Source of the DNA: Coriobacteriia bacterium
GTDB lineage: Bacteria > Actinomycetota > Coriobacteriia > Anaerosomatales > PALSA-660
Reading direction: 5' to 3'
DNA length: 14,247 nucleotides
NCBI GenBank assembly: GCA_003133285.1
Contig: PKWR01000019.1
Location: 8,088 to 22,334 of the forward strand
The stretch's first letter is position 1. Every line of letters begins with the position of its first letter. This document shows, one piece after another, positions 7,023 to 13,085 of the stretch. Below the pieces are notes generated by a model, which ran no database searches, was not told the origin of the DNA, and saw only the letters and a program-made list of their open reading frames with translations. A program made the translations under genes and the position numbers.

Positions 7023-7682
7023 CTAGAGCTCGACTCGGAGGAAGACCTCGCCGTCGCGCACGGTCACCGGGTAGGTGCGCACGTCCGCATCCGGATGGTC
7101 GGTGCTCCCGTCACGGACGTCGTAGCGCCACCCGTGCCACGGGCACATGAGCTGGGAGCCGTCCATGAACCCCTCGGCCAAGGGCGCGAACGCGTGCCGG
7201 CAGACGTTCGAGAGCGCGAAGTACTCGCCTGCGGCGCGCGCGAGGGCGATGTCGCGCTTCCCGATCTTCACGTGCCGCACCTGTCCGTCCGCGAGGTCAT
7301 CGTAGGCAGCCACCCGTACGTCCACCGGGCCGGACGTCGTCTCGATCACGCCCTCCAGGGAGCTGCCGTCCTCGACGTCGGTGCGGATGAACAGCCCGCA
7401 CCAGCACTTCCGCAGCGCAGCGAACTCGTCCATGTGGAACGCGATGCACGGGCAGATGATGGCCACGTCGGCCTTCGCGTCGCCGGTGCGGATCCGGCAC
7501 GGGCAGTACACGTCGCCCGTCTCGGCGAGGATCTCGAGCTCCGAGGCCAGGACCGCGTCGACGAACCCCTCGTCGGTGTTGAGGCGGTAGCCGAGACGCT
7601 CCACGAACGGCGCCATGTACGCTTTGAGATCGTCGGCGGTGGTGCCGTCGGAGAAGCGTCTCCGAACGGATGCGTCGCTCAC
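7023..7682 (-). CDS. Fusion of ferredoxin:thioredoxin reductase catalytic (beta) domain and Rieske [2Fe-2S] domain
   Basis: 219 residues in two domains. Residues about 10-105 carry the FTR catalytic signature of three Cys-X-Cys pairs: CPC 60-62, CPC 78-80 and CWC 93-95. In the known family these hold a [4Fe-4S] cluster next to a redox-active disulfide that reduces thioredoxin-like partners. Spacing here is X15 and X12, against the classical X16 and X8, and the last pair is CWC instead of CHC. Residues about 118-219 are a Rieske ferredoxin domain: C161-R-H163, then C180-P-W-H183 in MCPWHGW, the standard ligand set. The start is a GTG at 7682 after GAGGGG. A glutaredoxin gene lies 30 bases upstream in the same operon. 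Proposed role (inference): an Fe-S relay delivering electrons to a glutaredoxin/thioredoxin disulfide. No FTR variable (alpha) subunit is visible here. Confidence 0.88.
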   Translation of the reverse strand: MSDASVRRRFSDGTTADDLKAYMAPFVERLGYRLNTDEGFVDAVLASELEILAETGDVYCPCRIRTGDAKADVAIICPCIAFHMDEFAALRKCWCGLFIRTDVEDGSSLEGVIETTSGPVDVRVAAYDDLADGQVRHVKIGKRDIALARAAGEYFALSNVCRHAFAPLAEGFMDGSQLMCPWHGWRYDVRDGSTDHPDADVRTYPVTVRDGEVFLRVEL

Positions 7683-7712
7683 GTGTGGATCCCCTCTTGG
7701 CGCTTCAGGCGG

Positions 7713-7961
7713 CTAGGCCTCGATGAGTTGCTGGATCCGGGACTTGTTGTAGCCGACGACGACCTCGTCGCCTATCACGAGCACGGGGAACGAGGTGCCG
7801 TTGGACAGCCGCTTCACCTCGTCGATCGCATCCGTGCGCTCCTGGCCCGTGAGCTTGTCGACTTCGACAACGTCGTAGGCGACGCCGCTGTCGTCGAGGA
7901 AGGAACGGGCCTGACGGCAGTAGGGGCAGGTGGAGAGCGCGAACACCTTGATCTGCGGCAA
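7713..7961 (-). CDS. Glutaredoxin-family protein (CPYC)
   Basis: 82 residues, a minimal glutaredoxin fold. The dithiol active site CPYC is at 12-15 (FALSTCPYCRQARSFL), the cis-proline element TSFPVLVIGDEVVVG at about 57-70, and the C-terminal helix NKSRIQQLIEA closes the fold. The start is a TTG at 7961 with AGGAG at suitable spacing; the upstream in-frame extension to 8069 is Arg/His/Pro-rich and lacks a credible ribosome site. It is the first gene of a two-gene operon with the FTR-Rieske fusion (30-base gap), so the FTR-type domain is its most likely reductant, in place of glutathione. High-GC Gram-positives usually lack glutathione, which supports this reading but does not prove it. NrdH-redoxin is a possible alternative name. 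Confidence 0.88.
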   Translation of the reverse strand: MPQIKVFALSTCPYCRQARSFLDDSGVAYDVVEVDKLTGQERTDAIDEVKRLSNGTSFPVLVIGDEVVVGYNKSRIQQLIEA

Positions 7962-8062
7962 CTCGTCACTCCTCTCGGGGGTGTGGCGTGCCCACGGCGC
8001 GCCATGGTGTGTTCTGGTGTATGTTCCCCCACGACAGGGCATCCCGGTCACGAGGAGAGCAG

Positions 8063-8668
8063 ATGGCACGCTCGCGAGGCGAAGCGATGGGCACGGACCC
8101 GGTCACGGTGTCCGGCACCCCTCCCGCGGGTCCCGACCGCCGCCGGGCGCTCCTCATCTCGCTGGCCGCCCTGGTGGTGCTGACCGCTCTGGCCGCCGGT
8201 GCGTGGTGGCTGACGACGCTGTTCGCGTCGCCGCGGCCCGACACCAGGCAGACCGCCGAGCTCACCGCCTTGGACGGTCGGCTGAAAGCGGTCCGCGCCG
8301 CGATCACCCCGATCGCGTCGTCCTTCGCCACGGAGTCCGCCGGCGGCGCCATCAACGTGGCGGCCTTCCGCGGCCGGATCGCCGCCGCGCGCCGGCTCGT
8401 CGACGAGGTCAACGGGCTCGAGGTGGCCGGCGCCGACGCGCTCCAGGTCCGCGACCAGATCGTCACGGGTGGCTCCGAGGTGCTCGCCGGACTGGACATG
8501 GCACTCGATGCGCTCGTCAGCAACGACGAGAGCGCGACCACACCGGCTGCCGTGCAGGTGGAGGCGGGCCTGCAGCAGCTGCAGGAGGCGCGCGACACCC
8601 TGGACCGGCTCCTGGGCCGGACGTCGCTCACGCTCCTGCGGTCGCGGGCCGGTGCCGGCGCGGCCTGA
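8063..8668 (+). CDS. Hypothetical one-pass membrane protein with helical extracytoplasmic domain
   Basis: 201 residues from the ATG at 8063, preceded by a strong GAGGAGAG ribosome site; the open frame extends upstream to 7988 but without one. The N-terminus is cytoplasmic and basic (PDRRRA), followed by one membrane helix at about 29-52 (LLISLAALVVLTALAAGAWWL). The remaining ~150 residues are Ala/Leu/Asp-rich and look alpha-helical, with heptad-like repeats (GGSEVLAGLDMALDALVS, VEAGLQQLQEARDTLDRLL). It has no cysteines and no recognisable catalytic motif. It is divergent from the glutaredoxin operon and lies 104 bases before the ferredoxin gene, so it may be cotranscribed with it. I do not recognise the family. 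Confidence 0.75.
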   Translation: MARSRGEAMGTDPVTVSGTPPAGPDRRRALLISLAALVVLTALAAGAWWLTTLFASPRPDTRQTAELTALDGRLKAVRAAITPIASSFATESAGGAINVAAFRGRIAAARRLVDEVNGLEVAGADALQVRDQIVTGGSEVLAGLDMALDALVSNDESATTPAAVQVEAGLQQLQEARDTLDRLLGRTSLTLLRSRAGAGAA

Positions 8669-8772
8669 GGCCGCCGTCCGGCTTCAGCGCGGCCCCCTGC
8701 GGAGACCGCGACGACGGGTATCTTCATGCAGGTGCCGACCGGCGCGGTGTCCGGCGAAGCGAGGGTCCGTCG

Positions 8773-9627
8773 ATGTGTCAGTTCTGCGTGCAGCATGGTG
8801 ACGGCAAGGCGTGGTACCTCCAGGCGAGCACGTACGCGTACGACCTGGACGCCGACCTCAAGCGCCAGGACTACCTGCTGGACTTCATCACCGGCTTCCC
8901 GAAGGGCCGCGACTGGACGCTCAAGAACCTCACGCGGCTCGAGCGGCTACCCGCCCCGCTGCGCGACCTGGGCCGCGTGGCCGCCACCGCGCAGATGAAG
9001 AAGTCCCACTTCGGGCAGCCGGTCCCGATCGAGGAGTGCGAGGCCGTCTTCGACATCGCGACGTCGATCGTGCGCGTCCCCTGCCCGTGCCGCTACACCG
9101 CGGGCAACAAGTCCGACGGCTACTGCCTGGCGATCACGACCAAACCGATCGACGCGCTGCTCGAGAAGGGCTTCGCCGACTACGACACGGGCCCCGACAC
9201 CCGGAAGTTCGAGACGCTCACCAAGGCGCAGGCCATGGCGATCCTGCGGCGCACCGAGGAGGAAGGCCTCATGCACTCGGTGTGGACCTTCGTGACACCC
9301 TTCATCGGCGCGATCTGCAACTGCAGCCTGGAGGCCGGCTGCATGGCGATGAAGATCACGATCGAGCACGAGACGCCGATCATGTTCAAGGGCCACTACC
9401 GCGCGGAGGCCGACCCCGACGCCTGCACCGGATGCGCCGGGTGCGTCGAGCGCTGCCCGTTCGAGGCGATCACCATCGGACCGGGGCACAAGCGCGCCGT
9501 CGTGGACGCGGAGAAGTGCTACGGATGCGGCGTCTGCCGCTCCGCGTGCGAGTACGAGGCGCTGCGCCTGGTCGAGCGCGTCGGTGCGCCGCAAGGATTG
9601 CTGGTCACCGGCGCGGCGACCGCCTAG
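8773..9627 (+). CDS. Two-cluster [4Fe-4S] ferredoxin with cysteine-rich N-terminal domain
   Basis: 284 residues. The C-terminus carries two ferredoxin clusters: C218-X2-C-X2-C-X3-C228-P and C249-X2-C-X2-C-X3-C259, the second followed by Glu instead of Pro. The ~210-residue N-terminal domain is a separate cysteine-bearing module: MCQFC at 1-5, CPCRY at 104-108, C118, then ICNCSLEAGC at 181-190. These spaced pairs could hold a further metal centre. The start MCQFCVQHGDGKAWYLQ has a GAGGG ribosome site upstream and resembles the start of 4Fe-4S proteins I associate with anaerobes. The protein has no signal peptide or membrane helix and should be cytosolic. The electron donor and acceptor are unknown; the nearby FTR-Rieske protein is a candidate partner. 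Its stop overlaps the convergent gene's stop (CTAG). Confidence 0.87.
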   Translation: MCQFCVQHGDGKAWYLQASTYAYDLDADLKRQDYLLDFITGFPKGRDWTLKNLTRLERLPAPLRDLGRVAATAQMKKSHFGQPVPIEECEAVFDIATSIVRVPCPCRYTAGNKSDGYCLAITTKPIDALLEKGFADYDTGPDTRKFETLTKAQAMAILRRTEEEGLMHSVWTFVTPFIGAICNCSLEAGCMAMKITIEHETPIMFKGHYRAEADPDACTGCAGCVERCPFEAITIGPGHKRAVVDAEKCYGCGVCRSACEYEALRLVERVGAPQGLLVTGAATA

Positions 9628-10412
9628 CTCTGCGCGGCCGGGCCCTCGAGCTCGATGCGGACCGCTTGTGGCGCCACGCGGCACAGGAGGTCCGCCATCG
9701 CCGGGTGGCAGGTGAAGAACACGACCTGCCGCTTCTCCGCCAGCTCCGCGACTGCCTCGGCGGCGGGCTGCAGGCGGTCGGGGCTGAAGTTCACCAGCAC
9801 GTCGTCCATGAGCACCGGCAGGCCCGCGCCGACGTCGCCGAGCTGGTCGACGAGCCCGATGCGCAGCGCGAGGTAGAGCTGCTCGGCCGTTCCGCGCGAC
9901 AGCTTGTCGGTGCCGGCCGCGGCGGCGTTCGTCGTGAACACCTCGATATCCTCCTTGCCCAGCGGTATCGCGATATGCGGGAAGCGGCCGTTGGTCATGC
10001 GCGCGAACGCCGCCTCCGCGCGCTTGACGACCTCGGGCTGGCGCTCGCGCTCGTAGCGCGCCTGCGCTCGTGTCAGCAGCTGGGAGGCGAGCACGAGCAC
10101 CGTGTACTCGCGCACGTCCGCCGCGATCAGCTCGCCGAGCGTCTCGTCCTCGAGCCGCAGCGAGGCGAGACGGTCCTCGCGGCCCACGGCGTCGATCCTC
10201 GTGCGCAGGGTCGCGGCCTCGGCCGTCAGTTCGTCGAAGGCCTGCAGCGCGTCCTCGGCCTCGAGACGGGCCTCCGCGGCGAGCCGGCGGGCGTCCTCCA
10301 ACCCGCCGTCGGCGATGCCGGCTGCAGCAAGTTCGGTCGTCGCGAGCCCGGCCGAGGTGTCCGCCGCAGCCCGCGCCGCCTCCGCCTCGCGCTCGAGGCG
10401 CTCCGCTTCCGC
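9624..10412 (-). pseudogene. YhaN/SMC-like AAA ATPase, C-terminal head fragment only (broken at junction)
   Basis: About 262 residues equivalent to the C-terminal part of the YhaN/SbcC-type ATPases, large coiled-coil proteins usually of about 1000 residues that work with an Mre11/YhaO-like nuclease. An Ala/Glu/Arg-rich coiled coil is followed by AAFARMTNGRFPHIAIPLG, the ABC signature LSRGTAEQLYLALRIGL, Walker B LPVLMDDVLVNFSPDRL, and the switch histidine in VVFFTCHPAMADLL. The Walker A half and most of the coil are absent: instead of continuing, the frame runs into DctQ sequence near 10,412. The fragment cannot bind ATP as a normal head. Codon use (GAG/GCC/CGC) matches the left part of the window. 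It is convergent with the ferredoxin gene, sharing CTAG. The real gene presumably continues elsewhere in the left-hand genome. Confidence 0.85.
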
Positions 10413-10442
10413 CAGCGCCTCCGCCCGCGCCCGCCAGGTCGG
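10404..10442. other. Chimeric joint between two genomes (contig chimera or recombination point)
   Basis: Within one open frame the protein changes from DctQ (…GLPPTW) to a YhaN-type coiled coil (…AEAERLEREAEAARAAA). The joint region encodes WRARAEALAEAERLE, an Ala/Glu/Arg stretch plausible in both families, and is a low-complexity GCG/GAG/CGG run, which would allow false overlap or microhomology joining. Exact base uncertain by about 20. Gene content and codon preference differ on either side. Confidence 0.75.
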
Positions 10443-10724
10443 CGGCAGGCCGGCGGCGATCACGGTCAGCCGCATGTGCTCGCCGCGCTGCAACGCGATC
10501 ACGGCGCCCAACATGGCGAGCCAGAGGAACATGATGGAGGCCAGCTCGTCGCTCCAGACCAGAGGGGCGTGGAACGCGTAGCGCGACGTCACGCCGGCGA
10601 ACAGCACGACGATTTCGCCCAGCACCAGGCAAACGGCCGGGAATTCCGCCATGTGGCGCAGCGCCTGCTCGATCCGGTGCGGCGTCAGTTCCGTGACGGC
10701 GGTCGGCCCTGCATGTGCGCTCAC
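10413..10724 (-). pseudogene. dctQ: TRAP transporter small permease (DctQ family), N-terminal fragment
   Basis: About 104 residues from a GTG at 10724 (SAHAGPTAVTELTPHRIEQ). DctQ is the four-helix small membrane subunit of TRAP (Na+/H+-driven, solute-binding-protein-dependent) uptake systems. The signature is clear: VVLFAGVTSRYAFHAPLVWSD, then ELASIMFLWLAMLGAVIAL and QRGEHMRLTVIAAGLPPTW. Only membrane helices 1 and 2 are present; helices 3 and 4 and the following dctM gene are replaced by ATPase sequence. The start is uncertain: the frame is open to a GTG at 10832, and an ATG lies at 10652. It is divergent from pstS and belongs with the right-hand genome. A natural DctQ-ATPase fusion would place an ATPase head without Walker A behind two membrane helices, which has no obvious sense. 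Confidence 0.82.
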
Positions 10725-10768
10725 GCGGCGCCGCCATTGCTGGTGCCCCGGCCTTGAAAGATGTGCAT
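10721..10768 (-). CDS. Possible 15-residue leader ORF before dctQ
   Basis: An ATG at 10768 with a good GGGAG ribosome site five bases upstream opens a 15-codon frame (MHIFQGRGTSNGGAA) whose TGA overlaps the proposed dctQ GTG as GTGA. The dctQ GTG itself has only a weak ribosome site, so coupled translation from this short frame is conceivable. It could equally be chance. Confidence 0.2.
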   Translation of the reverse strand: MHIFQGRGTSNGGAA

Positions 10769-10924
10769 GGACGCTCCCGTGTCGTGGCTTTACCTTGAGC
10801 CGATGCCTAGCAGAATTGCCGCTATCTGGCACAGGGCTTCCGCGCGTCCGGCTTGTCTTCGGGCAGCGGCACGCCGAGGGCTTGTGGCCGGAAGATCTGG
10901 GTCGCTGCCGGCCGGACGGTCCGA

Positions 10925-10970
10925 TGTCATCAAACCGTCATAAAACTGCAATCTCATCGTCTTCTCTACT
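10925..10970 (+). promoter_or_regulatory. Pho box and -10 region of the pst operon
   Basis: Three repeats at 11-base spacing: TGTCAT (10925-10930), CGTCAT (10936-10941) and a weaker TGCAAT (10947-10952), separated by A-rich tracts. This is the direct-repeat layout of PhoB binding sites (CTGTCAT-N4-CTGTCAT). TCTACT at 10965-10970, 12 bases after the last repeat, is a suitable -10, as PhoB-activated promoters use the box in place of a -35. pstS begins about 50 bases further on. It indicates phosphate-starvation induction through PhoB-PhoR. The rest of the 10,725-11,019 gap shows no confident gene. Confidence 0.7.
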
Positions 10971-11019
10971 GCGTAGGTTCCCGCCGCGTTGCCCCATGGC
11001 AAGACCCCGAGGAGTATCT

Positions 11020-12030
11020 ATGAAAATCGTGACCACGGCTCTGGCCATCACCCTGGCCGGCTTTACCGTCAGTGCTCAGGCACAGCAGATCACTGGTGCC
11101 GGCGCCACATTTCCCGCGCCCGTCTACTCGAAGTGGGGCGAGGCCGCGAAGGCCGCGACCGGCATCGAATTGAACTACCAGGCCATCGGCTCCGGCGGCG
11201 GCCAGAACCAGATACTCAATCGCACGGTCGATTTCGGCGCTTCCGACGCCCCGATGGACGCGGCGAAGCTGGAATCCGGCAATCTGCTCCAGTTCCCCAC
11301 CGTCATGGGCGCGGTCGTGGTGATCGTGAACATCCCGGGCGTGGACATGAACGCGATGAAGCTGCCGGGCGACCTGGTGGCCGACATCTACGCCGGCAAG
11401 GTTTCCAAGTGGAACGACCCGCGCATCGTCGAGGCCAACCACGGCCTGACCCTGCCGAGCCTCGCCATCGCCCCGGTCTACCGCGCCGACGGTTCCGGCA
11501 CGACCTATGTGTGGACCTCGTACCTCTCGGCGGTCAGCCCGGCATGGAAAAGCACCACTGGTGCCGCGACCTCGGTGAAATGGCCGGCCGGCGCCGGCGC
11601 GAAGGGCAATGACGGCGTTGCCGCCACCGTGCGCAACACCAAGGGCGCGATCGGCTATGTTGAAAGCGCCTATGCCACCCAGAACAAGCTGATCACCACC
11701 CAGCTGCGCAACAAGGCGGGCCATTACGTCACGCCGACGCCGGAAACATTCCAAGCCGCCGCGTCCAATGCCAACTGGAAGGATGCGAAGAACTATGCCG
11801 TGGACATTATCGACCAGCCCGGCGACAAGAGCTGGCCGATCGTCTCCACCACGTTCATCGAGCTGCCGAAGGATCCGAAAGATACCGCACGCAGCGCCAA
11901 CGTGATTAAGTTCTTCGATTGGGCCTACAAGAACGGCTCGGGGATCGCTAGCAGCCTGGACTACATCCCGCTGCCGGAAGCGGTGCAGAGCGCGGTGCGC
12001 TCGTCCTGGGCCACCGAGGTCAAGCACTGA
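11020..12030 (+). CDS. pstS: Phosphate ABC transporter substrate-binding protein PstS
   Basis: Periplasmic phosphate-binding protein, 336 residues. The ATG at 11020 follows GAGGAG; the open frame reaches back to 10651, but that part overlaps the Pho box and dctQ. Sec signal peptide MKIVTTALAITLAGFTVSAQA with likely cleavage after AQA (about residue 21), and no lipobox, so it is a soluble periplasmic protein of a Gram-negative cell. The mature start QQITGAGATFPAPVYSKW is the classic PstS entry motif. Phosphate-contact motifs are GSGGGQNQI (57-65), DFGASDAPM (71-79) and RADGSGTT (155-162). It also shows ATSVKWPAGAGAKGNDGVAA and NTKGAIGYVESAYA, typical of proteobacterial PstS. First gene of pstSCAB, preceded by a Pho box. 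GAA and AAA codons are frequent, unlike genes left of 10,400. Confidence 0.96.
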   Translation: MKIVTTALAITLAGFTVSAQAQQITGAGATFPAPVYSKWGEAAKAATGIELNYQAIGSGGGQNQILNRTVDFGASDAPMDAAKLESGNLLQFPTVMGAVVVIVNIPGVDMNAMKLPGDLVADIYAGKVSKWNDPRIVEANHGLTLPSLAIAPVYRADGSGTTYVWTSYLSAVSPAWKSTTGAATSVKWPAGAGAKGNDGVAATVRNTKGAIGYVESAYATQNKLITTQLRNKAGHYVTPTPETFQAAASNANWKDAKNYAVDIIDQPGDKSWPIVSTTFIELPKDPKDTARSANVIKFFDWAYKNGSGIASSLDYIPLPEAVQSAVRSSWATEVKH

Positions 12031-12045
12031 TACCGTCTGACCGAA

Positions 12046-12070
12046 AGTGCCGGCCCGGTGGGCCGGCACT
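12046..12070 (+). terminator. Hairpin between pstS and pstC (attenuator or mRNA stabiliser)
   Basis: A perfect 11-bp stem (AGTGCCGGCCC at 12046-12056, complement at 12060-12070) with a three-base loop, 15 bases after the pstS stop. No T tract follows, so it is probably not a full terminator. As in other pst operons it may protect the pstS message from 3' decay or reduce read-through, raising PstS over PstCAB. Confidence 0.6.
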
Positions 12071-12115
12071 CCTGCCTGGCTAGGCTTCTGAGTTCCGAGA
12101 TCAGGGGTATTTTTC

Positions 12116-13081
12116 TTGCAGCAAGCCGTTGCCGCCGCCGCTCCAGCCAAATCCGTCTCCCGCGGTTCGAATGCCGGGGACCTGATCTTTGCCGGTCTCA
12201 CCCGCTCTTCGGGTGTTCTGGTGCTGGTGCTGCTCGGGGCGATCATCATCGAGCTGTTCATCGGTGGCCTGCCGGCGTTCCGGAAATTCGGGTTCGGTTT
12301 CCTGACCTCGACCGACTGGGACCCGGTGCAGGAACAGTACGGCGCCGCGGTATCGATCTTCGGCACCGTCGCCACCGCGGTGCTGGCGCTGTTGCTCTCC
12401 GTGCCAATTGCCTTCGGGGTGGCCTTCTACCTGACCGAACTGGCGCCGCAATGGCTGCGCCGCCCGGTCGGCACCGCGATCGAGTTGCTGGCCGCGGTGC
12501 CATCGATCATCTTCGGCATGTGGGGCTTTTTCGTGATCGTGCCGGTCATGGCGCAGTATATCCAGCCCACTGTGATCGACAGCATCGGCGAGCTGCCGGT
12601 GATCGGTGCCCTGTTCCAGGGCCCTCCGTTCGGCACCGGCATCCTGACCGCGGCGCTGATCCTGGCGGTGATGATCATTCCCTTCATCGCCGCCACCATG
12701 CGCGACGTGTTCATGGCCGTGCCGCCGGTGTTCAAGGAATCCGCCTATGGCCTTGGCTGCACTACCTGGGAGGTGATGCGCGCCATCGTCATTCCCTACA
12801 CGCGGGTTTCGGTGATGGGCGGCATCATGCTTGGCCTCGGCCGCGCTCTGGGTGAGACGATGGCTGTCACTTTCGTCATTGGCAACACCAACCGGATCGC
12901 CACAACCTTGTTCGGCCCTGGCAACACCATCGCCTCTATCGTCGCGCTGGAGTTTCCGGAAAGCGAGGCCGGCAGCCTGAAGCTCGCCTCGCTGCTCGCC
13001 CTCGGCTTCATTCTGTTTGTGATTTCGTTCATTGTGCTGGCGATATCGCGCATGTTGCTGCGGCCTCGGTTGAAGGGATGA
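12116..13081 (+). CDS. pstC: Phosphate ABC transporter permease PstC
   Basis: Inner-membrane permease forming the phosphate channel with PstA, 321 residues. The start is TTG at 12116 (QQAVAAAAPAKSV), with AGGGG about 10 bases upstream; no better start exists before the first helix. The first membrane helix is about 33-50; further helices include GTVATAVLALLLSVPIAFGV (83-102) and LAAVPSIIFGMWGFFVIVPV (125-144). The PstC motif AVPSIIFGMWGFF is well conserved. The cytoplasmic coupling (EAA) loop KESAYGLGCTTWEV is at 207-220, leading to GRALGETMAV at 242-251, a family hallmark. It ends 4 bases before pstA. The 85-base gap from pstS holds the hairpin. Confidence 0.96.
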   Translation: MQQAVAAAAPAKSVSRGSNAGDLIFAGLTRSSGVLVLVLLGAIIIELFIGGLPAFRKFGFGFLTSTDWDPVQEQYGAAVSIFGTVATAVLALLLSVPIAFGVAFYLTELAPQWLRRPVGTAIELLAAVPSIIFGMWGFFVIVPVMAQYIQPTVIDSIGELPVIGALFQGPPFGTGILTAALILAVMIIPFIAATMRDVFMAVPPVFKESAYGLGCTTWEVMRAIVIPYTRVSVMGGIMLGLGRALGETMAVTFVIGNTNRIATTLFGPGNTIASIVALEFPESEAGSLKLASLLALGFILFVISFIVLAISRMLLRPRLKG

Positions 13082-13085
13082 TCCG

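Noticed and set aside
8947..10737. A 596-codon minus-strand open frame
   Set aside because: Compositionally a shadow (Arg/Gly/Ala runs, no family motif) lying over the ferredoxin gene and the real minus-strand frame.
8811..10757. A 648-codon plus-strand open frame spanning the ferredoxin gene and the chimeric ATPase/DctQ region
   Set aside because: It is an Arg/Gly/Pro-rich shadow frame with no domain; it overlaps two recognisable genes in other frames and exists because GC-rich DNA has few stops.
9624..10832. A genuine 402-residue membrane-anchored ATPase (DctQ helices fused to an SMC head)
   Set aside because: The head lacks its Walker A half, the DctQ lacks helices 3-4, and the joint lies in low-complexity sequence between genes of different codon style. 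A broken chimera is simpler than a new fusion.
10966..12375. A 469-codon minus-strand frame opposite pstS
   Set aside because: pstS on the plus strand is unmistakable; the opposite frame is rich in His/Arg/Gly and matches no family.
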